A stretch of DNA of 64,000 nt from Galaxea fascicularis (Eukaryota; Cnidaria; Anthozoa; Scleractinia; Euphylliidae), in the NCBI GenBank assembly GCA_948470475.1, contig OX419342.1, positions 226,001 to 290,000 of the forward strand, read 5' to 3'. Both the position numbers and the translations under genes were made by a program. Positions 47,853 to 57,200 of the stretch are shown here, one piece after another (positions within the stretch are counted from its first letter, which is position 1; the number at the start of each line of letters is the position of its first letter). Below the pieces are notes generated by a model. That model did not search any database. It saw only the letters and a program-made list of their open reading frames with translations, and was not told where the DNA came from.

Positions 47853-48835
47853 CATTCTGTCTATCTGTCTGTCTGTCTATTATTTAACAGGCCTGCAGGG
47901 CCTACTGGACAGACACTGAAATTCAATGTCATCTTGTCACCTTCTTGTTCCAATACGTTCCCTGAAGATAAAAACGTTTCCTTCTGGCCGGTTTTACCTC
48001 CCCATCTGTCTCTGTATCATTTAACCGTTGTGGATTATCCTCCTCCTCTAAGACTCCACATCGAGGTATTATGAACAACTTTTTTGTTTCGTCATCTAGC
48101 TTTCCGGTTACTTTTATTCCTGCTAAGCGCTGTACTTTCTTGATCTTAGTGGTAAAGTTTAAAGTACCGGCAACGCGGATTCCACCTCCTATGCTGTAGC
48201 TCTCCATCCATCTCTGAAAATGAAAATTAGAGGATCAGATTTCAGTTGTTGACATGGCTGTTTTTAACGAGCATAAATAATTAAAATTTTAGTCCTAGGA
48301 TAATCCATCTATTATGGACTGGGTTGGCGCATTTTCTTCGCTGGCCATTGACACAAAAGATGTGACACAATTCACCTTTGTATCCCTCGCTCAGCACGAT
48401 TCTTTTAAATTTTGTACGAAATCACAGGACGGTGGCAAGATTCTCCAATCAGTTTCTGTTACAAAATACGGGAAGTAAGTAACAATATAAAAAACACTCT
48501 AGTTCCTGCATTGGCTGTTTCTACGGGGGAGAGATTGTCCTTTATGAATGTGACCCTTAACTGAATTGATAAAACACAAACTATCACACAAAGCTTCAAG
48601 TACAAACGTCCAAGAGCTATCCAGGGAGAAGGAATTGATCAGTATTTTTATAACGTCGTAATATTTGTCGACATACCCTAGCTACGATGTCCGTTACTTC
48701 GTCAATTAGTCGTTGGGGTGGGTTTGCAACGCTGCCACGTCCAAACGGTGAAGCAAAACAGCACTGGCTCAGCCATGCGCCGCAAAACAAAGAAAAAGTA
48801 ACCGACAGGCGCGTGCAGATTACTCGAGGCAACAT
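43130..48835 (-). CDS. Matrix metalloproteinase MMP-D, complete, Thr-rich linker
   Basis: Seven exons (48677-48835, 47941-48213, 46414-46663, 45875-46093, 45076-45463, 44059-44267, 43130-43296) encode 554 residues in phase. The chosen ATG at 48835 opens a hydrophobic signal peptide; upstream in-frame Mets are possible. The propeptide has IIPRCGVLEEED (switch Cys about 105; Leu in place of Pro) and a furin-type RRKR at about 130-133. The catalytic domain has RRYHGDPYPFDG and HEFGHSMGLEH (His 257, 261, 267; Glu 258), then the Met-turn SIMYPW. The linker is Thr/Lys/Ala-rich (TTKATTAKASTTK type) and is likely O-glycosylated. Hemopexin blades follow, from VCKVEKFDAF to WMKCAT and stop, with no hydrophobic tail, so the product is probably secreted. 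Three internal exons have exactly the lengths of those in MMP-E (250, 219 and 209 nt). Its introns contain microsatellites and a LINE remnant. Confidence 0.92.
46183..46213. repeat. (gat)n microsatellite in an MMP-D intron
   Basis: A run of gat units between the two catalytic exons. A similar gat-rich stretch occurs at 57997-58035 in the equivalent MMP-E intron. Confidence 0.85.
46970..47016. repeat. (aat)n microsatellite
   Basis: A long aat array in the MMP-D intron between the propeptide and catalytic exons, at the 3' side of the minus-strand LINE remnant. It could be that element's tail. Confidence 0.9.
47131..47723 (-). pseudogene. LINE (non-LTR retrotransposon) C-terminal remnant
   Basis: Two minus-strand frames, 47496-47723 and 47131-47352, look like the end of a LINE reverse transcriptase. 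The first has LEHLSWQPHKKAISSKVVKS and KSIGIITKACQFFLTNTLL. The second has KCSFSPRVQGPQIWNNIP and ends KLRDYFL. They are out of register and the first frame is altered toward its end. Only the 3' part of an element is present, so it is inactive. It sits inside an MMP-D intron. Confidence 0.7.
47799..47850. repeat. (atca)n microsatellite
   Basis: About thirteen atca units in an MMP-D intron, close to the propeptide exon. Open frames crossing it owe their length to the repeat. Confidence 0.9.
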
Positions 48836-49425
48836 GGGCTTGCTAACGTGAATTAACAGTCGTCTTAATATTGTTTTGCAGAGAGGCAGAAAGCACGGTA
48901 TTCCAAGACTCAGACCGACTAATCCATCTAACTGGTTTGAATGATATCCTTGAGACAATATTCAAGATATGTTTGACCCCGCTTGCTGGATAACAAAGCA
49001 GTCTTTTCAACTCGGTGTAACATGAGACTTTCACGTCGGCTCTTTTAAAAACTATTAATGTGCTGTACATGGAAGTATGTGTGCTTGTAGGTATCTGGAG
49101 GGTTGGTATGCAGGGAGAAAGAGGACCTCATTTCTTTATTACGTGGGATGGGAAATATCCCACGCAGAGGTTTCGGGCCTGCATTCCCTTGTTTTAATTG
49201 GGTTCATAAAATGTGTTTCCTTGGGACGTTTTGACTTTATTGGCTGTGATTGTTGTTTTTTGAGATTAATTGTTGATAAGCACATTTTTGATAGTCTAAT
49301 AGTTGGTTTTGCTGAGTGTGTTTGTTTGCTTTTGTTTTTTGGGGATGTAGTCTTGTGTTTGGGAGTATTATTGGATATGCGTCGTTGTATGTATAGTTGT
49401 TTAAGTTATCACAGCTTTCAAACTT
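48836..49425. other. Upstream flank of MMP-D; no promoter recognised
   Basis: No TATA box or TGACGTCA site like those of MMP-B and MMP-C was seen. A plus-strand open frame from about 49077 runs into the following tandem repeat and shows no known domain. Confidence 0.35.
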
Positions 49426-49429
49426 TGTA

Positions 49430-50345
49430 TGTGATGCACGGAGGAAGACATCTGGGTATTTTTTTTCCTGTTGTGGGTGAATTGTCTGATCGAAAAGCAG
49501 CCTCAAAGATGCTGTTGCGGGCTGATTTACAAAAGTCGTCTGTGAGTTATTGTGATTCATATGCGTGGCTTTCGTGAGCAATTATGCATGGAGGAAGACG
49601 TCTGTGTAGTTTCTTACCTGTTTTCACTGAGGGGCCGTAAGGGGGTTTCTCGTGAAACGGGATCGCGTGTTTTTATTCTCCGTGATCCGTTATTATAAAA
49701 TAATATTATTCGTGAACTGTGAATGATATGCTTGTCGTGACACGTGAAAGCAAAAGGTTATTTTTCGTAAATCGTGAAACTTGACCAGAAATCTGCACTT
49801 TTTTCCGTGAAAATGGGCCTGCCGTACAAAAGAGTCTGCAAAAAAGATTTTTTGGGGATGTTCTCAAATTGCGTGAGTTAAATACGTGACGGACTTGACA
49901 GCCGATAATAAAGATAATAAAACAAATACAACAAACAGTCACTTTGAGGACCTTTGATGATGTTATTTTCCGTGAACTGCGAAACTCGAAAAGTAATTAT
50001 CGTGATTCGTGATTTGCCATCTTTGACATCTTTAATAGCCGTGAACTGTGCGCATGACCCCCCCTTACGGCCCCTCTTCACTGTGTTTTACGTGGATTGT
50101 CTCATCGAAAATCAGCGTCAACATTGCTGTTGCGAGCTGATTCACAACAGTTGTCAGTGAAGTGTAATGGTGATTTATATGCTTGGCTTTCAAGCGGAAT
50201 TACGTACGGAGAAAGACGTCTGGGCACTTTTTTTCCTCTTTTGGGAGGATTATCTCATCGAATAGCAGCGTCAACATTTCTGTTGCAAGCTGATTTACAA
50301 CAGCGGTCGGTGAATTATGGTGATGTCATACGTGGGGTTTTCAAA
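49430..50345. repeat. Degenerate tandem repeat interrupted by a transposon
   Basis: Units share a block like gaggaagacgtctgg followed by tttcctgtttt, then gctgatttacaacag and a stretch like tatgcgtggctttc. Copies are seen near 49430-49600, 50095-50200 and 50205-50345. The hAT-like element at 49630-50075 splits the array. Confidence 0.6.
49630..50075. mobile_element. hAT-like non-autonomous DNA transposon
   Basis: Inverted ends aggggccgtaaggggg (49630-49645) and its inverse (50060-50075) are flanked by tttcactg and cttcactg, an 8-bp duplication with one mismatch. Eight-base duplications and ends starting with AGGGG suggest hAT. The interior is full of cgtgaa/cgtgat motifs on both strands and has no transposase. 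Confidence 0.65.
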
Positions 50346-50504
50346 CGGATATCGTTTTCAGCATTTCTTACGACTACAAACATTACATCAGTTGATGTTT
50401 ACAAATGAGACTTGTTGCCTATTGTGGACTGTATGACTTTGAAATTTTGATCAGCCCATAAAATTTGAAATCCTTTGTCCGTTGTGGCCGTAAATAAATG
50501 AATC

Positions 50505-50690
50505 TGTCGATGGTGACAGTATCTTTGAACTCCAATGGTGGGGTTGTATTTGCAACTCTGTCGATGGTGACAGCATGTTTGAAACCCGATGGTGGGGTTG
50601 TATTTATAACTTTGCTTTTGAATATGTCGATAGTTGACAGCATTTATAAGCCCCGATGATGGGGTTGTATTTGCATCTTTGTTTTACGGC
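50505..50690. repeat. 55-66 bp tandem repeat (gtcgatggtgacag...ggtggggttgtattt)
   Basis: Three copies, each with gtcgatggtgacag followed by ggggttgtatttgc. The spacing is 55 then 66 bp. No gene is recognised around it. Confidence 0.75.
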
Positions 50691-50699
50691 AAAAACATG

Positions 50700-51750
50700 T
50701 TGTATGATCTCTACCTCCCGTTTATGAGAGATTTTTAAAACCTGTGGTAAACAATAGATAAATGAATATTGTTCTGAACAACGCAATTGGAAGCAATGCA
50801 GAAATCGCGATCCTTCAAGGGTAAAAATGAAGAGAATTATACAAAAGTTGCGGAAAAGAAAGGTCCGTAAAGAAATAAAGAGCTTGCTGAAGAAAAGTGT
50901 TCCAAAATATTCAAGAATATACAAGCTGGTCGTCAATTGCAAAGCAACTCTTGTTCAATTTTTGCAACGAGCTAATTGTTTTTAATTCAGCTGTTTCAAA
51001 CAATGGTCCAGAAGTGGTAGAAAAATTGCTGAAGCGGCGTCAGCCCAGATGGCGGAGAGATCCGTGAAACTAAGAAAAACTAACTACTCACAGATTCCAC
51101 AAGGCTGAGATTTATTGCGCCAACTCTTACAGCGATCCTGTTTGGTAGGACGTGACGTGTTGGGGTGAACTCTCTAGTAGGTTCTGAGTTAAACAGCAAT
51201 AATTAGAGGTTCTCTGATGTAACTGAAAGTTACCCAAAGTTGCTCTAAGTTGCCCGTCGAATTTCTGTGAGCCTTATGGAAAATTGTTACCTAAAATGAG
51301 GTTAAAGCTAAAAAAAGGATAAAAAATACTGCGGAAATTAAGGCACACGGGTGCCGTTACAATTGGTAATGGGAAAGTGAGAGCAAAGGTTATTGTATCA
51401 ACCAGGCAGAATCAGTTTGTTTCACCAAAAAATGTTTACAAAAGTCCGCGATTCACCGAATGATACATTTCAAGCCAGTTTACCCTCTATTGAGATGTAG
51501 AGAAAAAACCTGGGCCTGGTTCTTGAAGACATTTTATGAATTACTGCTTTACACAACCGGGCAAGTTCTCATGTGCAGTTGATTCATTTCTTGAACTTAC
51601 GTCAGTATGCAGTTTTTCAAGGATTCTCTAAAATATATCAATAATTTTTATTGTAGTGAATTTTTTCAAGCTGTGTTAGATACATGTGTACAATTAGAAA
51701 ATTATGATGTACACATAGATATGGCCGCGGTTCGGTTCGAGAATCTGTTT
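50700..51750. other. Stretch with no recognised gene
   Basis: AT-rich sequence without coding motifs on either strand or obvious repeat structure. Confidence 0.35.
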
Positions 51751-51779
51751 TCGCTTATTTGAGGCAACATTGCGACTCA

Positions 51780-52150
51780 TTTGTTACAGTCGGAGAAAAA
51801 CGAAAAAACATCGCAATGAAACTAGTGCTCCCGCAGTCCTGTGTTCCCGGAGTCGGAGAAAACTGAAAAAACATCGCAATGAAGGCAGTGCTCCCGCAGT
51901 CCTGTGTTCCCGGAGTCGGAGGAAACCGAAAAAACATCGCAATGAAGCTAGTGCTCCCGCAGTCCTGTGCTCCCGGAGTCGGAGGAAACCGAAAAAACAT
52001 CGCAATGAAGCTAGTGCTCCCGCAGTCCTGTGTTCCCGGAGTCGGAGGAAACCGAAAAAACATCACAATGAAGCTAATGCTCTCGCACTCCCGTATTCCT
52101 GAACTCGAAGCAGAATGAAAAGACAGCGCAATGAAATAACTGTTCCGCCG
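51780..52150. repeat. 63-bp minisatellite open in several frames
   Basis: The marker tcgcaatgaa recurs at 51811, 51874, 51937, 52000 and (as tcacaatgaa) 52063, exactly 63 bases apart. A degenerate copy follows near 52126. Because 63 is a multiple of three, any stop-free frame stays open through the array. This explains the overlapping frames on both strands, for example a plus-strand Arg/Lys-rich SRSRRKPKKHRNEAS repeat. No start context or splice structure supports a gene. Confidence 0.85.
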
Positions 52151-53760
52151 CAGTCTTGCACTCCCAAAGTTAAATAAGAATGAAATTGAAGCTATTGGTG
52201 TTTGCAACCCGTCTGGCCTTACGTCTGGACGGAATTTGCTTGAACAGTATTTAACCGATTTCAAAAACTGAGGTAAAACCAACAAATGTAGATATTTTCA
52301 GCTGTTCGCTGACGTACCATTTGTAATGCTACATTACGGTCAGGTTCTTCATTTCTGTTTTCGATCACTGGGTTTACTGTCTGCTGTATTTCAGATGATC
52401 TAAGACAGATGAACTATCCCGTGAGCATACATCTGCAATATTTTTCTTGGGTGTCCGTTTGTGGGAATAATTCACGTAAACGGATAACACAACTATCAAA
52501 CATTTTTTTTCCAATTCCCGAGGGTATCCGCTCACAAAATTTTATCATCACTGCAAATGCTTCCAGTGCATGCCACGTGAACACTTTTTCTCGGCGTCTT
52601 GTTTTGGTTTCTCCTGAGGGAAAATATGCAACGCGATAAAAAGTTGTCAAGTTGCGCTTTCACAAACCATCCTCCTGATCTCTATCTTCTCTTCAATCTT
52701 ATAAGTCGTCAAAGGTCAGAGCGCGTTGATGTTTCTTATCAAGAGAGACGTTATTCATCATGTTTTCAAATCATAGCTTAGTTTCCATCGTTTGTTCCAT
52801 GATATACTCACTTGGATGAGCATAAGCCTTTTGTGTGAGGAGTTATTTATCTCATTTCAGTAAAAATTATGAAATTCTCGTTCTGAGGCCTAGTTTTATT
52901 GCTGAAAGGGAGAAATCTAGACTGAGACTGAGTGCTGCCGGGTTGCTTAGCACGATTCAGTGGAGGGAGGGGTGGGTGGGTTGGGTATGATGCCCTTATC
53001 TTCCTCCCTTTACCCTCTGAACCTTGGTTCTGGATCACACTCTACCTCATTCACTCAATCTTTCTCAAATGTTGGCTGCGTACTGATTGTAACAATCTTT
53101 CGTTGTACTTTCATAGCTGAAGCCATGAGTAGAGCTTAAGTACAGCATGTCACGTAAACTGAAAAAAAGTCTTGACACTCGGTAAACAGTCTTAACCTTT
53201 TGGACGTGTTTGCGTGTTTTGTGCCTGATCGCGGATTATCGTCATTAGATATAAACAAACGACAGTAGTTTAAGATGAACACATAATTTTTGTATTTCCT
53301 GCATATCACCAGACGTTTAGCACACTATACAGATCGTGTTACTTGTTTTGATTTAAATCAACTGACGCGCCCAAGCGTTAAAGACGCATCACTTTTGTGT
53401 GTATAAGAGTCCTGGAGAGATGAACTTTCGGTTTTAGCAACAATAAAAATCTGACTTGAAAATGTAAATTGACCATCTTGGAAAGATTCAACAATCTCCT
53501 AAGCGACTGCGCGTTACACAGTTGTAAAGGGACCGGCTTGAGGTCAAATCACTTTAAAAGAGCTTCACATACAGTATTATTTACTAAGTTCTACAAGGTA
53601 CAATTTCATGGCTACGGATAAAATTCGCATCATTGGGACTACTTCCCTTGAGTAGTGCGCCAAACTATGTAGAGCTACAAGCCTAGCTAGCTTGTCAAAA
53701 CATTGGCCACATTTTAACGCTTCGTAAAACCGTTTAAGAGTACTGTAGAACAATTAACAA
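52151..53760. other. Stretch with no recognised gene
   Basis: No conserved protein motif or clear repeat was identified on either strand. Confidence 0.35.
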
Positions 53761-53762
53761 CT

Positions 53763-54109
53763 GGCAACTGAATAAGTACCTGGCATTAAAAACGTACCTA
53801 GAATTTTGTTATAGGATAACGTCTCCTTGCCACGGGTTTTACAATGTAAATTGAATAAAAGTTATTCTTAAGTAGGGAAAAAATAAAGAGAGAGTCTGCC
53901 CTCCTTTTTTTCTTTTTCTTTTTCTTCACCTGATGACTAAAAGTTGTTTGTTTACATCGTGGCAACTGAATAAGTACCTGGCATTAAAAACGTACCTAGA
54001 ATTTTATTGTTATAGGATAACGTCTCCTTGCCACGGGTTTTACAATGTAAATTGAATAAAAGTTTTATTCTTAAGTAGGGAAAAAATAAAGAAAGAGTCT
54101 GCCCTCCTT
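53763..54109. repeat. Direct duplication in the 3' flank of MMP-E
   Basis: About 145 bp at 53763-53905 is repeated at 53961-54109 with only small insertions. The shared start is ggcaactgaataagtacctg and the shared end is gagtctgccctcctt. On the minus strand each copy contains AATAAAA (tttatt on the plus strand near 54062 in the inner copy), so the duplication may have copied the MMP-E polyadenylation signal. Confidence 0.85.
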
Positions 54110-54229
54110 GTGGATGGTCTTGGAAGGGTGCACACCCATTGTGTCAAGGGCCAGCATTTTATCTCATAGTCATCCGAAACTTGTCGAAACAACGTGAATT
54201 CGGCCCGGCCAGCTTCAGATGTATCTCGA

Positions 54230-57200
54230 TTATGGTGCACAGCTCATCCATATCTGCGTAGTATCGCGAGGATATCCTCTGACAAGGGTCAGAGTTCCAT
54301 CATCCAGCTTCCAATAGTTTGCGTCCTTGAAGAAATACGTCCTCCTGTTTCCACTCCAAGACATAGCAGAGTTTATGGTAAACGGAAGACCTTAAGCGAC
54401 ACATTAAAAAAAGACCGATTAACGATAAAATAAAAGAAGAAATGGCTACGTGTGGCTCGCCATAAGCGTTTAGTTAAAGAATGCGTTAATTTGTGTTTAG
54501 TGCTGTGAGCTATTCTATTTTTCTCTCAAAGGATATGTCGCCTGTAAAAAGGAAGTCGTTGTTATGGTTACTACTCTAGGGTTATGCGGGGAAGGTACAC
54601 CGAGAGGATTTTAGAAGATGACAGCTATCACTTGCTTGTTGTTTTGCCTCGTCACAACTCACCTCTGCAAAGGAAACCTAAAACGTGTGTGTGTTATGCA
54701 CCTATCAATGTTTAGACGGAGAGGGGGGGGGGGGGGGTACGGGCAAAGATGCGGCATTTGAACACTTCTGTTGTCCCCTCTCTGGGGAATTTGACCACTT
54801 GTACTAAAGTTCAAATATTATAAAGGATTGTTAAACTATTTCCAGTCCCAAGGGTCGGGAATTTGACCAAAAAATTGCATGAAAATTAAAATGACGCACC
54901 TTTGCCCGTACCCCCCCCCCCTCTCCGTCTAAACATTGATAGGTGCATTAGCCCGGACAACCCGCAATTTTCCTTTAGCACGTAACCAAACTAACAGCAT
55001 GGTACAAGTGGTGGAACAGAGAATTAACTCTGAAGTGTAAATTTAAGTGCTAACAGAAACCCATGATAAACCCACTGGGCGTTAGCCCTAGTAAAGGGTA
55101 CCAGGGAACCACACGAGGCAAAGAAAAAATTCTTATGACCTCAGTGGGAATCAAACCCACGACCTCCGGATTAGATCTACCGTTGCTCTGCCGACTAAGC
55201 TACGAGGTCGGACAGAGAAAGTCGGGGACGATTAAGGTGGTGAATCGCGGCGAAGAGAAAGTAAGGGTACATATATATGTTATGCCGCGTAGCACTATAA
55301 ACACATACAAGTGGTGGAACAGAGAATTAACTCTGAAGTGTAAATTTAAGTGCTAACAGAAACCCATGATAAACCCACTGGGAGTTAGCCCTAGTAAAGG
55401 GTACCAGGGAACCACACGAGGCAAAGAAAAAATTCTTATGACCTCAGTGGGAATCGAACCCACGACCTCCGGATTAGATCTATCGTTGCTCTGCCGACTA
55501 AGCTACGAGGTCGGACAGAGAAAGTCGGGGACGATTAAGGTGGTGAATCGCGGCGAAGAGAAAGTAAGGGTACATATATATGTTATGCCGCGTAGCAACA
55601 TGGGTTTCTGTTAGCACTTACATTTACACTTCAGAGTTAATTCTCTGTTCCACCACTTGTATGTGTTTATAGTGCTACGCGGCATAACATATAACAGCAT
55701 GGTAGGTGTACCTTTCCACTCAGTGGTGGCTGAGAGAGGAAACAGTGCTGGCGTCATATTTCCAAGCAGCAATCAATCCTGGGCGACGCGCGTTCCGTTT
55801 TCTAACCTACTTAGTGGATGAAGGTTTCTACTCGTCTTCTATACAGCTTTTCACTTACCCCAAACTGAAATGTGCCTGGGGTAACCTCCGTCCAAAGACT
55901 TTTTTCTCTCATCATAACGCCAGTAATTTTCCCCTTTAAAGAAATATGTCCTATAATTTCCTTCCCAAATAAAAGCTGCATCAGGATTCTGCAAATCATA
56001 TGGTAGACCGTATTTTGTGATGTCCCTGGGACCCTCTTCAAGTCTGTAGCCAGAATACTTCCAGTACCTGATAAAGCACATGGAAAACTGGTAAACAAAA
56101 CAAACCTTTATGAATCTGTGGCGAAAATTTTCAAGAATACTCGGCCGAGGCCTTTGAAAGTACTACCTTAAGACGTATATTTGAATGTGGTAATTAAAGG
56201 AAAACACAAGAATGTGGGATCCCACCCACAATCTTAAGCCACGTTTTGCAGCGTAAGAAACGGGACCACAAAGTAGTATCATTTAGTAAGACTAATCTTT
56301 AGAAGAATATAAGGTATGGACTCCATTAAAGTTTTGCTGATAAGGTTTAGTCGAAGTCAGGTACAGGCAAAAGTAAACTGAGTAGTTTTTTGACCACCAT
56401 TGGTAACAAGAAGAGATATAAAGTCTTAGACCGCGGTGTGCACAACTTTCCAGAGAAAAACACTCAAAGCGTGACAGACGTCAAAAAGAATTATCGGTTA
56501 ATGCCCTTTTCCTGTTTCGAACCATGGAAACAGAATTCTAAGTCTAACAATTACTTAATATTGAAACATGCACTTACTGATTTCCTTTAAAAAACACGGT
56601 TCGTCCGTCCCAGTTGGTGTACGCGCTGCTAATTGGTGTCTTGAGTTCCTTCCATCTTGATGTTATTTTTGTCGGGCCACTTTCCACGCCAAGTCTCACT
56701 CCCAACACCCAGAAATAATGCCCGCTAAAGACGTAAGTCTTCCTGTCGTTTCCCATCACGAACGCGTCAAACTTCTCCACTTTGCAGATGTCCAAAACCT
56801 GAAGAGGAGTTGTCGGTGCGTCCGTGGTGGTAGCTTTAGTGGTTGTAGACGCTTGTGTTGTTGGTGGCTCTGTGGTGCTGGGTTTGGTTGTTGTAGAGGC
56901 TTGTGTTGTTGGTGCTTCTGTGGTGCTGGGTTTGGTTGTTGTAGACGCTTGTGTTGTCGGCGCTTCTGTGGTAGTGGCTTTGGTTGTTGCAGAGGCTTGT
57001 GTTGTTGGTGCTTCTGTGGTGCTGGGTTTGGTTGTTGTAGAGGCTTGTGCTGTTAGTGCTTCTGTGGTGCTGGGTTTGGTTGTTGTAGAGGCTTGTGTTG
57101 TAGGTGCTTCTGTGGTGCTGGGTTTGGTTGTTGTAGAGGCTTGTGTTGTTAGTGCTTCTGTGGTAGTGGCTTTGGTTGTTGTAGACAATTGTGTTGTTGG

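Larger units (their letters stand above)
55003..55695. repeat. Tandem ~300-bp duplication with tRNA-like core and inverted tail
   Basis: Copy 1 (55003-55305) and copy 2 (55306-55598) are almost identical. A third, inverted partial copy (about 55599-55695) repeats the unit junction in reverse. Each full unit contains a minus-strand tRNA-like sequence. The two open frames over it on the plus strand are products of the duplication. Confidence 0.85.

Noticed and set aside
48314..48478. 54-codon plus-strand frame inside an MMP-D intron with a donor-like end
   Set aside because: Starts with ATG but is short, resembles no family and has no partner exon.
51780..52150. CRISPR-like regular repeats
   Set aside because: The repeat is head-to-tail without unique spacers and the DNA is eukaryotic.
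51755..52285. Overlapping 110- and 176-codon frames on opposite strands
   Set aside because: Kept open by the 63-bp minisatellite; no other gene features.
55137..55512. Functional tRNA genes
   Set aside because: Acceptor and T stems are good but the anticodon stem does not pair properly and no anticodon can be assigned.
55063..55614. Two nearly identical plus-strand frames
   Set aside because: Products of the tandem tRNA-like duplication; no known domain.
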